Source: Agaricus subrufescens
Taxonomy: Eukaryota > Basidiomycota > Agaricomycetes > Agaricales > Agaricaceae
Assembly: GCA_029945375.1 (NCBI GenBank)
Contig: CM057066.1
Location: 1,178,001 to 1,242,000 of the forward strand
Direction of reading: 5' to 3'
DNA length: 64,000 nucleotides
Both the position numbers and the translations under genes were made by a program. Under the pieces are notes generated by a model, which saw only the letters and a list, made by a program, of their open reading frames with translations, was not told the origin of the DNA and did not search any database. This document shows positions 20,989-32,698 of the stretch, piece after piece. The first letter of the stretch is position 1, and every line of letters begins with the position of its first letter.

Positions 20989-23013
20989 ATGGACCTTTTA
21001 CCAAGCCTCGCTGTTCTGATCTTCAGCCTCGCCTGCATTAGATGGCTCCTCGGCCACCTTCGATGCCCTAATTCTAGCCGCTTTCCTCTTCCACCTGGTC
21101 CAAAAGGCTATCCCATCATCGGGAACCTTTTCGATCTTCCAACATACAAAGCATGGTTCACATTCGATCACATGTTGAAAATCTACGGTGAGCGGTGGAC
21201 TGTATCTGACCATTCTTTCTTGGTCTAAGCACTTGATAGGTGACATGGTCTACTTGAACGTACTTGGACAGCATTTTTTGATCTTGGGAAATCCAAAGAT
21301 AATTAGTGACCTTTTCGAGAAACGCTCAAGGAATTATTCAGACAGGATGCACTCAACCTTGCTATTGGATTTGTGAGTTGGCACACAATCGCGAGGAATG
21401 GGGAAAAGCTCAATTGACTTCTAACTCTAGAATGGATTTAGATTACAGTTTTGGTCTGTTGCCATATGGTTCGCGTTGGAGAGATAGTCGTCGTGCCTTC
21501 CAGAATTTTTTTCACCAAAAAAAGGTAAAGGACTACCTACTTACCCAGTTGGGGAGCACACGCACTTTTATCCGCAATGTATTGGAGTCACCGGACGAAT
21601 TTAGCAAGTGGATTCATTTGTGAGGGCTATCTCGATAGATCGGACTGTCTACTAACATCCGTGTTCCAGCTCTACCTCGTCGTCAATCATGGAGATAGTT
21701 TATGGCACAAAGATCAAACCTGGGGATCAATACCTTCAAATCGTTGACGAAGCTCTTGAGGGTGCCAGTGAAGGAGTTGTTCCAGGCAAGTACTTAGTCG
21801 AGTTTTTGCCTATCATGAAGTACATTCCGAGCTGGTTCCCTGGGGCCGGATGGAAAAGAAAAGTGCTGTATTGGAGGGACATCAACCGCCAATTGCGCCT
21901 CAACCCTTATACTCTTGTCAAAAATCAAGTCGTGAGTTTGTGCTCCAATTTGTCGTCCCTCCTAAATTATTAATATACTTGCAGAATGAAGGCACGGCAA
22001 CACCATCAGTCTGTAGGACACTAATAGGAGAGCTGCCCGATCCGTCCTCGCCTGACCGTCTTTCGAAAGAACACATTGCCATCAACACGTGTGCCGTGTC
22101 CTTGATGAGTGAGCCTCCAGTCTACAATACTTATATGACCAACATTGACCATGCAATAGCCGCAGCTGAAACTGTATGATTTCAGAGGTTTTAACTCTTT
22201 TCCCTCTATGTAATGTCATTCCCAGAGTCTTTATGCTGCGCGGATATTCTTTATGGCCATGCTTCTGTATCCCGAGGCCCAGAAGAAAGGCCAAGCTGAA
22301 CTGGACAAAGTTCTCATTGGGCGCCTGCCTGAACATAGCGACAGTCCATCTTTGCCCTATATCAATGCGATGGTGAAAGAAACACTGCGCTGGAACCTTG
22401 TAGTACCCGGTTGTACGCCACAGAATACTTTGTCATCTTTGCTTCTTTGTTCATAACTTTCAAGCCGCCCCTCACACAACAACCAATGATGACGAGTATA
22501 ATGGATATTTTATACCTAAAGGCACACTTGTGTTTGGAAATGCCTGGTGCGTCCAGTTTGGCCGTCGCTTACTTGGCTAATTCTTGACTACGTTAGGACA
22601 CTTTTGCATGACCCAGAAATTTACAAGGATCCTGAGGATTATATTCCCGACCGCTTCTTGAAAGACGGGAAACTTGACGATTCCATTCGGGACCCATCAA
22701 CAGCTGCATTTGGATATGGACGAAGGATCTGCCCTGGGCGATATTTCGCTCTAAATGCCCTCTTCTTGATGATTGCGCACACGTTGGCCGTTTTCGATAT
22801 CAAGCCTGCATTAGATGAAGATGGAAATGAAATAGAAGTCAAGGCTGAAATGACTGGCGGATTTCTCTCGTACGTGTGCAATGTCCACCCAACGCAGCAG
22901 TTGTCGCTAATGCTTCATGTTATAGACAGCCTGTTCCTTTCCGGTGCAGGATTGTGCCCCGCTCGAAGGCGGCCGCTGACTTGATACGAAGTACGAGTGA
23001 CCTCATGGAATGA
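20989..23013 (+). CDS. Cytochrome P450 (copy 4 of array)
   Basis: Exons: 20989-21187, 21240-21372, 21431-21619, 21670-21931, 21985-22108, 22160-22173, 22226-22412, 22465-22546, 22597-22869, 22926-23013; 516 aa. The last exon is 3 nt longer than in the other copies (one extra codon near the C-terminus). It has an N-terminal anchor, the [12 protein letters not shown] hinge, I-helix TAAET from the micro-exon, ETLR, and the heme motif [11 protein letters not shown]. All introns are GT-AG and no lesion is seen. Its nearest relative is copy 3, now about 12 kb away across the transposon nest. Substrate unknown. Confidence 0.93.
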
Positions 23014-23452
23014 ATATTATATATGGATGCCAATGTCAAACGCTAGTAGTGGTTATGGCGGCAGCAGCATGGAAAAGCTGGCAACCGCTCCCACCGCTGT
23101 TACCGCTGTTGAATAGTGCAACACTGATATGCCACATCGTCCTATTTTAGCCAATGTACTTCTAGTCTCCTACTCCATTGTTTGCTTACGTTCTCTCCCC
23201 TTATTGGACTACAAGGGAAGGAGCTCCAGCTTCTACTAGCTCTCACGACACCACACATCTTTGGCTTGTGAGCACAAAATGATGTAATAGAACCACTCGT
23301 CTCTGAGGATATTCTCAAAATCGGGCAGAAACCGGACTCGTACTTCTTCTGAGGCCTCTGACAGGTGTCCGAATTTTGACAAACGTACCCATGACCATGC
23401 GAAATGTATAAGTATTGGTCGACCGCACTGAATGGTCAGGCGGGATGTCTGT
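23014..23452 (+). promoter_or_regulatory. Spacer and promoter of P450 copy 5
   Basis: 23268-23400 is the region also found as an orphan at 19848. A TATA-like TGTATAAGT at about 23405 lies roughly 45 bp before the ATG at 23453. An in-frame ATG at 23432 is too close to that TATA box to be a likely start. Confidence 0.5.
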
Positions 23453-25477
23453 ATGGATCTTCCACCCAACCTCACTACTGCAATCCTTTGCCTCATTTGC
23501 ATTGGGTGGCTTCTTGCTCGCCTTCGGGTCACCAAGTATAGCAGCCTTCCTCTTCCACCTGGCCCAAAGGGCCACCCGATCATTGGAAACTTTTTTGATC
23601 TTCCAACACACAAACCATGGCTCACCTATGACCGCCTGTTCAAGACCTATGGTGAGCTGCGAGGATCATCAACCTTCTTTTATTGACCTGAATTTATCGT
23701 AGGTGACATGGTTTACATGCATGCACTAGGACGAAAGTACTTGTTCTTGGGAGACCTGAAGACGATCAATGATCTTCTCGAGAAACGCTCAAGGATTTAT
23801 TCAGGCAGGATCCGTTCTACGTTGGTGTTAGATCTGTGAGTTGTCGCCCAATCGGAAAGAAGGCGAAGTCATTGATTACTTCCTGTGGCTTACTGATAGA
23901 ATGGAATGGGGTTATAATCTTGGCCTATTGCCGTACGGATCAGGTTGGCGAGATCGTCGTCGTGCCTTTCAAAACCTGTTCCATCAAAACGTCGTCAAGG
24001 TGTATCTACCTGCGCAGCTAAGGAGTGTACGTGCCTTTATTCGGGATGTACTGGAGTCACCGGAGCGGTTCCACGAGTGGATCCACCAGTGAGGAACACC
24101 TCCTCAGACCAAATCATCTACTGATGTACTTGTCTTCCAGCTGTACCTCGTCTTCGATCATGGAAATAATTTATGGCATAAAAATCGAACACGAGGATCC
24201 ATACGTTAAACTTGCTAATGAAGCCTTTGATGGCTTCAACGAGGCAACTGTTCCGGGCAAGTTTTTGGTTGATTTTTTCCCTATCATGAAGTACATACCA
24301 AGCTGGTTTCCTGGGGCTGGGTGGAAAAAACAAGTATATGCTTGGAGGGATGTCAACCGTGAAGTGCGCCTTGGCCCCTACAATCTTGTCAAGAAACAAA
24401 TGGTGAGGAATATGCTTCAATTTAGCACCTCTTTGAGCCCGATAATATATATGTAGCATGATGGCACGGCAACACCGTCGGTCTGTAGAACGTTGATAGG
24501 GAAAATGCCCGATCCACTCTCGCCAGACCGTTTTTTGAAGGAGGAAGTTGCTATTGACACATGCGCTGTGTCCTTTGTAGGTGAGTTTCAAGCGTCCCAT
24601 ATTTAAAAATAGCTCACAGTGGCATAGGTGCTGCTGACACTGTACGAATTCAATGACTCTATCCTGGTTTCTTCTGTGTAATGTCGCCTCTAGAGTTTTT
24701 CTTCAACAAGGATGTTCTTCATGGCCATGCTTCTGTATCCAGAAGTCCAAAAGAAAGCCCAGGCCGAGCTTGACAACGTTCTCAATGGGCGGCTGCCTGA
24801 ACCAGATGACAGCCCATCTTTGTCCTATATCAACGCAGTGGTGAAGGAAACGTTGCGCTGGCATCTCGTAGTGCCCAGTTGTACGCTACGGCATTATTCT
24901 TTGCTCGTTCTTTCATTGACGACTCCCAAGGCCTTCCCCATGTTACAATTGATGATGATGCGTATAATGGATACTTCATACCCAAAGGCACAATCGTGTT
25001 CGCAAACTCTTGGTGCGTTTATTTGGATTTTCCTTTACTTGGTTGACTCTTGACTCCGTTTAGGACTCTTTTGCATGATCCGGAGATATACAAGGACCCG
25101 GAGGACTTTATTCCTGAGCGTTTTCTGAAAGATGGAAAACTTGACAACTCTGTTCGAGATCCGTCGATAGCTGCGTTTGGATATGGACGGAGGATCTGCC
25201 CTGGGCGATTTTTTGGTCTGAATGCCCTCTTCTTGATGATTGCTCATACGTTGGCTGTTTTCGATATCAAGCCTGCGTTAGATAAAGACGGGAGTGAGAT
25301 AGAATTTCAAGATGATGTTACGGGTGGACTTGTCTCGTACGTATGAGGCGGTTTGTCCAGATTAGCAACTGACGCTAACATCAAATTTGCAGAGAACCTG
25401 TTCCTTTCCAGTGCAGGATTGTACCTCGCTCGAGAGCGGCAATTGATCTGATACGCAACAGTGACCTCATAGATTGA
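23453..25477 (+). CDS. Cytochrome P450 (copy 5 of array)
   Basis: Exons: 23453-23651, 23703-23835, 23900-24088, 24141-24402, 24457-24580, 24628-24641, 24694-24880, 24931-25012, 25064-25336, 25393-25477; 515 aa. The start at 23453 (MDLPPN) matches the paralogues; the in-frame ATG at 23432 would add seven residues. Hinge PPGPKGHPIIGN, micro-exon GAADT, K-helix ETLR and heme [11 protein letters not shown] are all present. It is the most diverged of the complete copies, with its own promoter type. No lesion seen. Function: heme monooxygenase of unknown substrate. Confidence 0.93.
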
Positions 25478-25647
25478 ATAGTATGAATCTGTACCCGGTA
25501 TAAGAGTGGTGGAAATTGAAATACGCCTGTTCAGTCAGGGGCAAGCACTCGCCGGCCAAAAATAATTATTCGGAGAAGCCACAGTGGCAATTTCCGATAG
25601 TCTCTTAACTCCCTACCTCCATCGTCCCCATCCCCGATAATGCGCCA

Positions 25648-25977
25648 ACCAAATCCTTATCGCTACCGGCGTATAGTTCTATGCGCACATCTGCCCCCCC
25701 ACTTTGCTGAGCCACGTCCTACTTTCGGGTTGATCCAACTTCGAGAGTAATGTACCGTGACGGAGCACCGGGCACCTCGTTGATTAATCAACTTGTGTGT
25801 CAGTTCTTGTCACCTTTTACTCGTAAGAGGTTTCGAGAAGCTCTCTTGGCCTCTTTTCAGGGGTCTTGAGAGAGCTCTCTCGTTCGTGGCAGAAGGTCCA
25901 AAACGAGGGAGACGATGCAGAACCGCCCTACGTGGCTGTGTTCCGTTATCAAGAAGTGGGCCAGGGATTGATTTGGT
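25648..25977 (+). repeat. Structured repeat R1 (candidate ncRNA)
   Basis: First of four diverged copies. ACCAAATC (25648-25655) can pair with GATTTGGT (25970-25977), closing the unit. Hairpin 1 is GCGTATA/TATGCGC around a GTTC loop (25669-25686). Hairpin 2 is 25720-25732 with 25736-25749, with an inner helix GTTG/CAAC. The block TTGGTATGCGAGAGGTTTTGG follows the closing helix, as in the other copies. Sequence likeness continues about 120 bp further, as in R4. No ORF is shared by the four. The strand is a guess. Confidence 0.5.
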
Positions 25978-26343
25978 ATGCGAGAGGTTTTGGTTTGGTG
26001 ATAGTCTTCAATGCCTCGATCGTGAGTGGGAATTAGTTCTGAACGTGGCTACAGTGGCGGTCTTTGCAGGCTTGTATAACTAGAAATGTGCAAAGTGCAT
26101 GTTATTCCTTTAGTGTCATATTTCAAAAAAGTTCTCTTTATTCTCCGAAAGCTCGAAAGTGTACATGTGTGATGCAATAATCCGATTTCAATTCTGAGTG
26201 CGGAATAAGAGTGGAACCAGTATGGAACCAATGGAAGTTGGCAGCGTGACCTATCGGTTAAAAATATCCCAGATGAGGGGTATAAGCGGCGATTTCTGAC
26301 TATCTCTTGCTTCGCTACTCTCACTAACACTATACACACACAA

Positions 26344-26645
26344 ACCAAATCCTCATCACTACCAGCGCATAGTTCTATGCGTGCATCCTACCAGCCCCAG
26401 ACTGGCCATTGGCCAAACCCTCATCCACGCAATGCCCTGCTTTTGAGTCGACAAAACTCTGAAAGTAGGGTACCGTGGAGACCCCATTAACTCTCTGACC
26501 AAGAGGTTGTAGAGTTATTCTTGTTTCATCGCTGAGATGATTCAAGAAATAATTTGTCCTTGGCTTCCGGACTTCTGGAAGCCTTGGATAAGGTGTCCCA
26601 CCCGAACTGGGCGTGTCATCTTCAAGTGGGCGGGTACTGATTGGT
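26344..26645 (+). repeat. Structured repeat R2 (candidate ncRNA)
   Basis: Closing helix ACCAAATC with GATTGGT (one T lost). Hairpin 1 is GCGCATA/TATGCGT (26365-26382). Hairpin 2 is CCCTGCTTTT/GAAAGTAGGG with inner GAGT/ACTC (26435-26470). Hairpin 3 is TAACTCT/AGAGTTA (26488-26517) with inner CTCT/AGAG. Hairpin 4 is GGCTTCC/GGAAGCC (26562-26583). A TATA-like GGGTATAAG at about 26278 and the phrase CTCTTGCTTCGCTAC lie upstream, as they do before R4. Confidence 0.5.
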
Positions 26646-26853
26646 ATGTGAGAGGTTTTGGCTTGGTCGCAGTCTTGATCGCACATGTACTATCTCGTGA
26701 TCAACCCTCAGTTACAGGTGCCACCAGCGAAGTGAGTGTCATGATCATCCCTTGCTTCGCTACTCCCACTACCTCATGTCGAGGTTATGTCGAGGCTAGC
26801 AATTTTCTTTCTGTCCGCGTTCCACCTCCAGCTAATTACTGATACACACACAA

Positions 26854-27173
26854 ACCAAATCCTCATCGCTACCAGCGCATAGTTCTATGCGTGCATCTTA
26901 CCAGCCCCAGATTGGCCTTTGGTCCTACGACCTTTGACCAAACCTCCATCCACGCAATGCCCTACTTTTGAGTCGGCCAAACTCTGAAAGTAGGGTACTG
27001 CGGAGAACCCGTTGACTCTTTGATCGAAAGGCTGTAGAGTCATATTCTTGTTGCATCTGCGGATGTTTCAAGAAATATTTTTTTCCTTGCCTTCCGGACT
27101 TCTGGAAGCCTTGGATAAGGTGTCCCACCCGAACCGGGCGTGACGTCTTCAAGTGGGCAGGTACTGATTTGGT
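26854..27173 (+). repeat. Structured repeat R3 (candidate ncRNA)
   Basis: Closing helix ACCAAATC (26854-26861) with GATTTGGT (27166-27173). Hairpin 1 is identical to that of R2 (26875-26892). Hairpin 2 is CCCTACTTTT/GAAAGTAGGG (26960-26995) with inner GAGT/ACTC. Hairpin 3 is TGACTCT/AGAGTCA (27013-27042) with inner CTTT/AAAG. Hairpin 4 is CTTCC/GGAAG (27091-27108). Most similar to R2. Confidence 0.5.
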
Positions 27174-27736
27174 ATGTGAGAGGTTTTGGTTTGTTGTAGT
27201 CTTGAACGTATATGTACTATCTCATGATCTACACTGAGTTGCAGATGCCACCGACGAAGCGACCAACACGATCATGGTCAGGATATGCTGCTACAGCTGG
27301 TCTCTCGCATACCGGTACCACTAGACCGGCACGTAGTGTGTTTTATTCTTTGATCGTACATACCAACATGTTTATTTCGCTCCGAGTCTTTAAACCCTCG
27401 TAGACGTATGTGTCCGGTCCGATAATTCGATGGTTGTTTTGACTCCTCACGATAAATCACAAAGCGTGAAAATATTGGAGCAGTGCAAGATTATGCCACG
27501 CTCAAAGGTACCAATCTATCTAGCAGGCAAGCTAAAGTAACGACCTCAGCGAGGTAGGATTAAATGGGACGAGTGGCCACCGTACGGTCAGCTAAAAATA
27601 ACCTAGTGGGGTATAAATTCGAAATTTGTGACAATACTCTCTTGCTTCGCTACCTCCACCACCTCCACGTCGGGGGACAGCAGACTGATTCCCCTTCCGC
27701 GCTGCCCCTCTAACCATGTATTGACAATACTCGCTA

Positions 27737-28024
27737 ACCAAATCCTCATCGGTACCAATGCATAATCCTATGCATACATCTGCTCGGCCCGCTTCAGCCA
27801 AACCCCCATTCACGCAATGCCCTACCTTCGGAGTCGACTCCAGACTCCGGAAAGTAGTGTACCGTGGAGAATCCCAAGGCTTGCAGGTTGCAACCTGGAG
27901 TCTACTTGTAGCGTCTATGATCTTACAAGGCACTGTCCTTGTCTTCTGGTAACGGAAGGCTTGGAATCGGTGGCCACCATACTGTGGGTGTGTCATCATC
28001 AAGTGGGCTGGGTATTGATTTGGT
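27737..28024 (+). repeat. Structured repeat R4 (candidate ncRNA)
   Basis: Closing helix ACCAAATC (27737-27744) with GATTTGGT (28017-28024). Hairpin 1 is ATGCATA/TATGCAT around ATCC (27758-27775), with two base pairs changed on both sides relative to R2. Hairpin 2 is 27820-27859 with a longer inner helix (CGGAGTC/GACTCCG). TATA-like GGGTATAAAT at about 27609 precedes it. Downstream likeness to R1 (CATGTTAT near 28172) extends the unit. Confidence 0.5.
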
Positions 28025-28169
28025 ACGCGAGAGGTTTTGGTCTGGTGGCAGTATTCAACGCATATAAGGACTATAAATCATCTCACAATGTAGCTTTAGT
28101 CGTAGGTGTAGCCAATTAAGCCTATGCGGGACACAACGTGCTATAATTTCGGGCTCGAAAAGCGTATAG

Positions 28170-28649
28170 TACATGTTATCCTTCTGTTACACATGACAAT
28201 AAAATTCCCTTCGCTCTCGACACCTCATAGACGTACATATCCAACTTCCACAGAGCCGTCAACACGATAATCAAAACCAGAAGAAACATCGAGTCTTGCT
28301 CTGTTGTTTAATAAAACAATCCAGTTTGAATTATATACAGGATTACGCATTTCGGCATCAAAAAAGATCGTGAGGATGAGGTACGCAAAAAAAAAAAAAA
28401 GATGGATGAGTCGCAGACTGAAACAAGAAAACGGCAAACAAGAAAAAAAAAGAGGAAACCCATTGAGAGGTCATAAACAACGTTGCTACGAGATGATTAT
28501 GTGGTAGCGCGATTCACATAAATTAATAAAAAAAAAAGGAGGGAGCGTCGATGCGAGAGGGAGAGAGAAATATATATAGGAAAGCATGAATTATCCCTTT
28601 AAAAAAAAGGAAAATAATAAAAACTCTCCCCATATTCAGCTTTCCTTTA
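28170..28649. other. Intergenic, purine-rich
   Basis: Between R4 and the 3' end of the Polo kinase gene. Contains an A-run near 28387-28400 and purine-rich low-complexity sequence to about 28620. No gene seen. Confidence 0.6.
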
Positions 28650-31600
28650 TTAACGAAGAGCTAATCTCGAAGCTCTAGCCAATAACCCTTGTTGTTGATA
28701 CACAGCCCGATTACTCCCTAACGGAGCATCTTGTTTACCCAACTCTCGTACAGCGGGAATCTTCTCTATACGTTCGCGTTCTTGCTGTTTCAGCTGTTGA
28801 ACGGCGGCTCGTTCCGATTGTTGTTTTACACCACCTGTTGACGCTCCGTTGACGGTACCTCCCTGTTCTTGCTGGGCTTGTCCCTGTTTCGCAGCCACAC
28901 CCGCACTCGCTTCTCGTATGCTCACGAGTACTTCTTTGCAATACTTCAACTTGTCCAGTAGTTTCTGGTTGAACTTGAGTTGTTCCGGATCGGAAGGGCG
29001 TGGATTGAGGGATTGAGCCATGACATCCGAAAGCGTATGTCTTGTCAAGTTGTAGGCCTTGTCGATATGGGTGACAAGAAGTCCATGTGACGAGAGGATG
29101 AGTTTTGAGTGATCGTAAAAGTTAAACTGCAGGAGGCGTTAGCAACTCGGAAAAACAGAAGAAAAAACGATGCTCACTTGAAGTACATCATGCGACAACT
29201 TGAACACAATCACATGCTTCATTCTCAAATACTTATGCACCCACTCCATACCCTTCGTCCTCTCCTTATCCTCAAAGACATAGTCGTGCTGATTAAACAA
29301 CTTTTCCATGATATACCCCTCGAAGCTCTTCAACAAGTAAACCTTGCTTTTCACTTCTTCAGGATAAACATTGAGGGTATACGATCTGCGAACATAAGCA
29401 TTTCCTTGATGGCGCGAAGTGATATAGTCAAAATGCCTAAAAAGGAATCCATAAGCGAACAAGCTGTCACAGAAGAGTCGACAATACATACACTTTATCT
29501 GGACTCATCACACAACTTGTACTATCATTGAAGTACACACCAACGCTGCCGTCTGTAAGGGCATAACCCATCCCATACTTGTTGCAATAGTCAACCCAGC
29601 AAGCGATGAACACTTTCTCCTCTGGTAATGGGATATCCGAATAATCACGAAAAACGCGACCCGCAGCCTTCGCTTCAAACGCTGCGGTCAGCACTTGCGC
29701 AGCAGCGTCAAATCCGCCGAGTTTGGTCAAGTTCTCGAAGCTTGTCGAAGGTTCTGGCCGTTTCTGAGCGGCCTTGGAGGATGAGGGAAGTAGGGAGGTC
29801 ACTACAAAAAACGTGCGTGCCTGGTGTCAGATGTGCACAGCTAGATAAAAAGGGAACAATACCGACCTGAAGCTGTAGGCACGTTTTCCTTTTCCCCACG
29901 TACGTTCACAAGCTTTTCCTTGGCTTTACCCTTCAGGCTTGTCACCGCGTTTTCACTTCTATGCAACGTTGTCGTCGAACTTCCAAACCCTGACGATGGG
30001 GGTAGATTATCTCGAGTAGTCCTCGCAGGTGCTAACGCAGCACGTTCTTTCTGAACCGGAATTTGTGGTAGTGGACGTGGTGGATTCGACGCAGATGCCA
30101 GTGGAGATGCAGCTGAAGTGAGTTTTTCCGCGAGTTGGGCATACTTTTCTTTCGTTCCAAAAGGATTTTGCTCGTCAGAGCCTCCATCAACGTCTTCCTC
30201 AGGTTCTTCTCGGACAGGAGCCATCTGAGCGACTATACGCGCTTTTTGCGCCTCGAGAGCCTTCCTTGCTCGTCTATCTTCTTCCGTATTCTGGTCATCG
30301 TCACCGTTGATATAGTTACGACGCAATGGACTCTCTTTGGCGGCTTGCAGCTTCCTAAGGAGTGCACTCTCCTTCGGATTGGAACTAGAAGGGATATCCG
30401 TAGTGCTTTGTGGAAGACCCATAACAAGAGGCTGTCTGGCCGACTTGAGCAAAACGGAAATGGGAGAACCAGGCTGGATCGCTTTCTGGAACTCTTTCTC
30501 TTGTTGTTGGATGGTGCTCGTGATATTCTTGCCATTGGAGTTCTGAGGTAGCGTCCCGCTATTATTGGCTCCGTTCTGATCTAGGAAGACGAAGCGACGT
30601 AGACGTTTAAAATTATTATCGGACATATTCGGAGTGATAGAGGAGAAATCGGGGATGCTATCATGCGCAGAAGGTGGGATGTAGGAAGGGACCGGTCCTT
30701 GGGTGAAGAAGACATGGTCTAGAATCTCGAAGAGGGTGGGGCGCTGCGAAGGATCTGGGGTGAGAATTTGCTGAATGAGGGTTTTCACTCCGGAACCAAT
30801 TTGGCGATCGGCCGGGAATTCGTACTCGTTATCACGTATGCGTCTTTTTCAAGGGATCAACGATCAACGTAGGTCCGGTACAACCCAAAGACAACTCACT
30901 TGTAAATTTCTTTGACATCTTTTGTTTGGAATGGAGGTTTGCCGATAACTAGGGTGTAAAGAATGACGCCAATGGACCAGGTATCGACTTCAAAGCTGTG
31001 GCCATTCGCGGTATCGAACAGAACTTCGGGCGCAATATAGTTGGGTGTCCCACATATGGTCTTCTTTCTTTCGCCGGGGTTCTCGATCAGCGCAGCAAGG
31101 CCAAAATCGGCTACTTTGATATTCATATCCGTGTCCAAAAGCAAGTTTCCAAGTTTCAAATCCCTGTGGATAACTTGATGCGTGTGCATGTAATGACATG
31201 CACCAATGAGTTGAACCATGAAATAACGAGTTTCCGGTTCTGTGAGACGTCGACGGCGGCGGAGCATATCCATGAGGGATCCGGATGTACATAACTCGAG
31301 GATCATGTACACGTTGTTTTCGTCGTCGAAACAGTCGTGAAACCCAACGATGTTGGGATGCGACAGTGAGCGGTGAATCTTGATTTCCGCCCATAGCTAG
31401 CAAAAAATAGTCAACTCAAAGTTTACAACGGCGAGGCTGACATCACCGACTTTGGTTTTGGCTTTCTTCGTCTTGAGGGAATCCCTAGTAACTACTTTGC
31501 ATGCAAGTCTTCTGCCGCGGGGATCCTTAACTTCGAAGACCCGTGCAAAACCTCCCTCGCCGAGGAAGCCGACTCGGACGAGTTGTAACTCATTGCGGCT

Positions 31601-31831
31601 GTCGACGATGACTTTTGGTGGTGTCGGGGGAGTCGTTTTGCTGTTCTGACGCTGTAGTCGTGGTGATGATGCTTTTGGTGGTGGCTTGGGTGGGGTTTGT
31701 TGCAAGGGTTGTTGGAGGAGGTTATTCGTTGAGCTTAACGGGTTCCGACGCTGGGGGTGAAACTGGGGGTTGTAAGGGTGGTGCTGGTTGGACTGCATGA
31801 CGGCGGGGCGACGCTTGTGGTCGATGTTCAT
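28650..31831 (-). CDS. CDC5: Polo-like kinase
   Basis: Mitotic serine/threonine kinase of the Polo family (Cdc5/Plo1/Plk1). Exons (minus): 31831-31451, 31396-30900, 30843-29867, 29801-29492, 29436-29178, 29126-28650; 966 aa. The kinase domain begins near residue 90 with [12 protein letters not shown]. Catalytic HRDLKLGN lies near 204, DFG near 225, and the T-loop is [12 protein letters not shown]. Polo box 1 carries [15 protein letters not shown] near 688; polo box 2 ends with [10 protein letters not shown] near 814, keeping the His and Lys that bind phosphopeptides. The protein is much longer than yeast Cdc5 (705 aa) because of a roughly 300-aa low-complexity linker and a Gln-rich C-terminus. 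The start is the first in-frame ATG; the frame upstream of it is open but has no ATG. All introns are GT-AG. Confidence 0.95.
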
Positions 31832-32698
31832 GGCGAGGACAGAGGTATCTGGAGACGACGGCCTAACGCCTGCGGGTATTTTCTGCGGCCGTCCCAACTC
31901 GCCAAACCGCGAGGCAGTCGCGTTTTCAGATCACGTGCTGGTTCATCTCATCACATGACACCGCGCTTCTGGACTCCTGGTGCTAAATACAGTACAAAGT
32001 CTCTTCTCGAATCGAGGAGTGTATCTCAGAAAGTCGTTCAATGGCCGCACTGCGCATTTTTCATCCTGTTCATGCCTCTCGAGAGAATCTGCCTCGATCG
32101 GGCTTTTGTACAATTTCGATAGGGGCGCGTTCTCGAACTTGCTTGTACTTTAGTTGTAATTTCCGTTTTTCTGGAATTCTGAAGTTCTGGAATTCTGAAG
32201 TCCCATGGTCAAGGGTTGTCGCCAATGGATATAAGTTGTATTCTCGATTGCATCAAAGCATGAAGAAATATAACCAAAGATCTTCATTACGGAAGGATGA
32301 CGGAGAACACTGGAGTGAAGAAGTGAATGGGAGATAGAAGAGACTGGTTTCCTCAAGTCAAAGAAGAGTTGGGCGAGTATATTACAGTGATATTATGTAA
32401 TAGACTTTCTGTCGTCCGGCTCGGCTACCAACTCAGGGGTATCGTACGAAACTTTCGCGACACTAGTACAAAATGAACCGGCACCCCATGACGCAATTTG
32501 GGCACATCAATATCAATATGTCAAGACCGAGCCAGAAGATACTGGTCACATCTGAATCCAGGCCTACTTCCTTATTTTATACTTAGCCCAGCTTCTCTGC
32601 GTCTCCCAGTGTGGTCTATCACAGCGCACATAACAGACATAAGGCACGTTATCAATGACTTGTCGCATAGATTCCGGCTCGTTGTCCACAACGAACCT
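31832..32698. other. Upstream region of Polo kinase; short direct repeat
   Basis: No gene recognised. A perfect 16-bp tandem duplication, TTCTGGAATTCTGAAG, lies at 32169-32184 and 32185-32200. Each unit contains TTCnnGAA, which resembles part of a heat-shock element, but the spacing of successive units is not canonical. Confidence 0.45.

Noticed and set aside
23432..23452. Earlier in-frame ATG for P450 copy 5
   Set aside because: Only about 25 bp from the TATA-like site and absent from the paralogues; ATG 23453 gives the family N-terminus.
27592..28002. 136-codon minus ORF in repeat R4 (and similar ones in R2 and R3)
   Set aside because: The reading frames are not kept between the four copies, whereas base-paired positions are; coding is unlikely.
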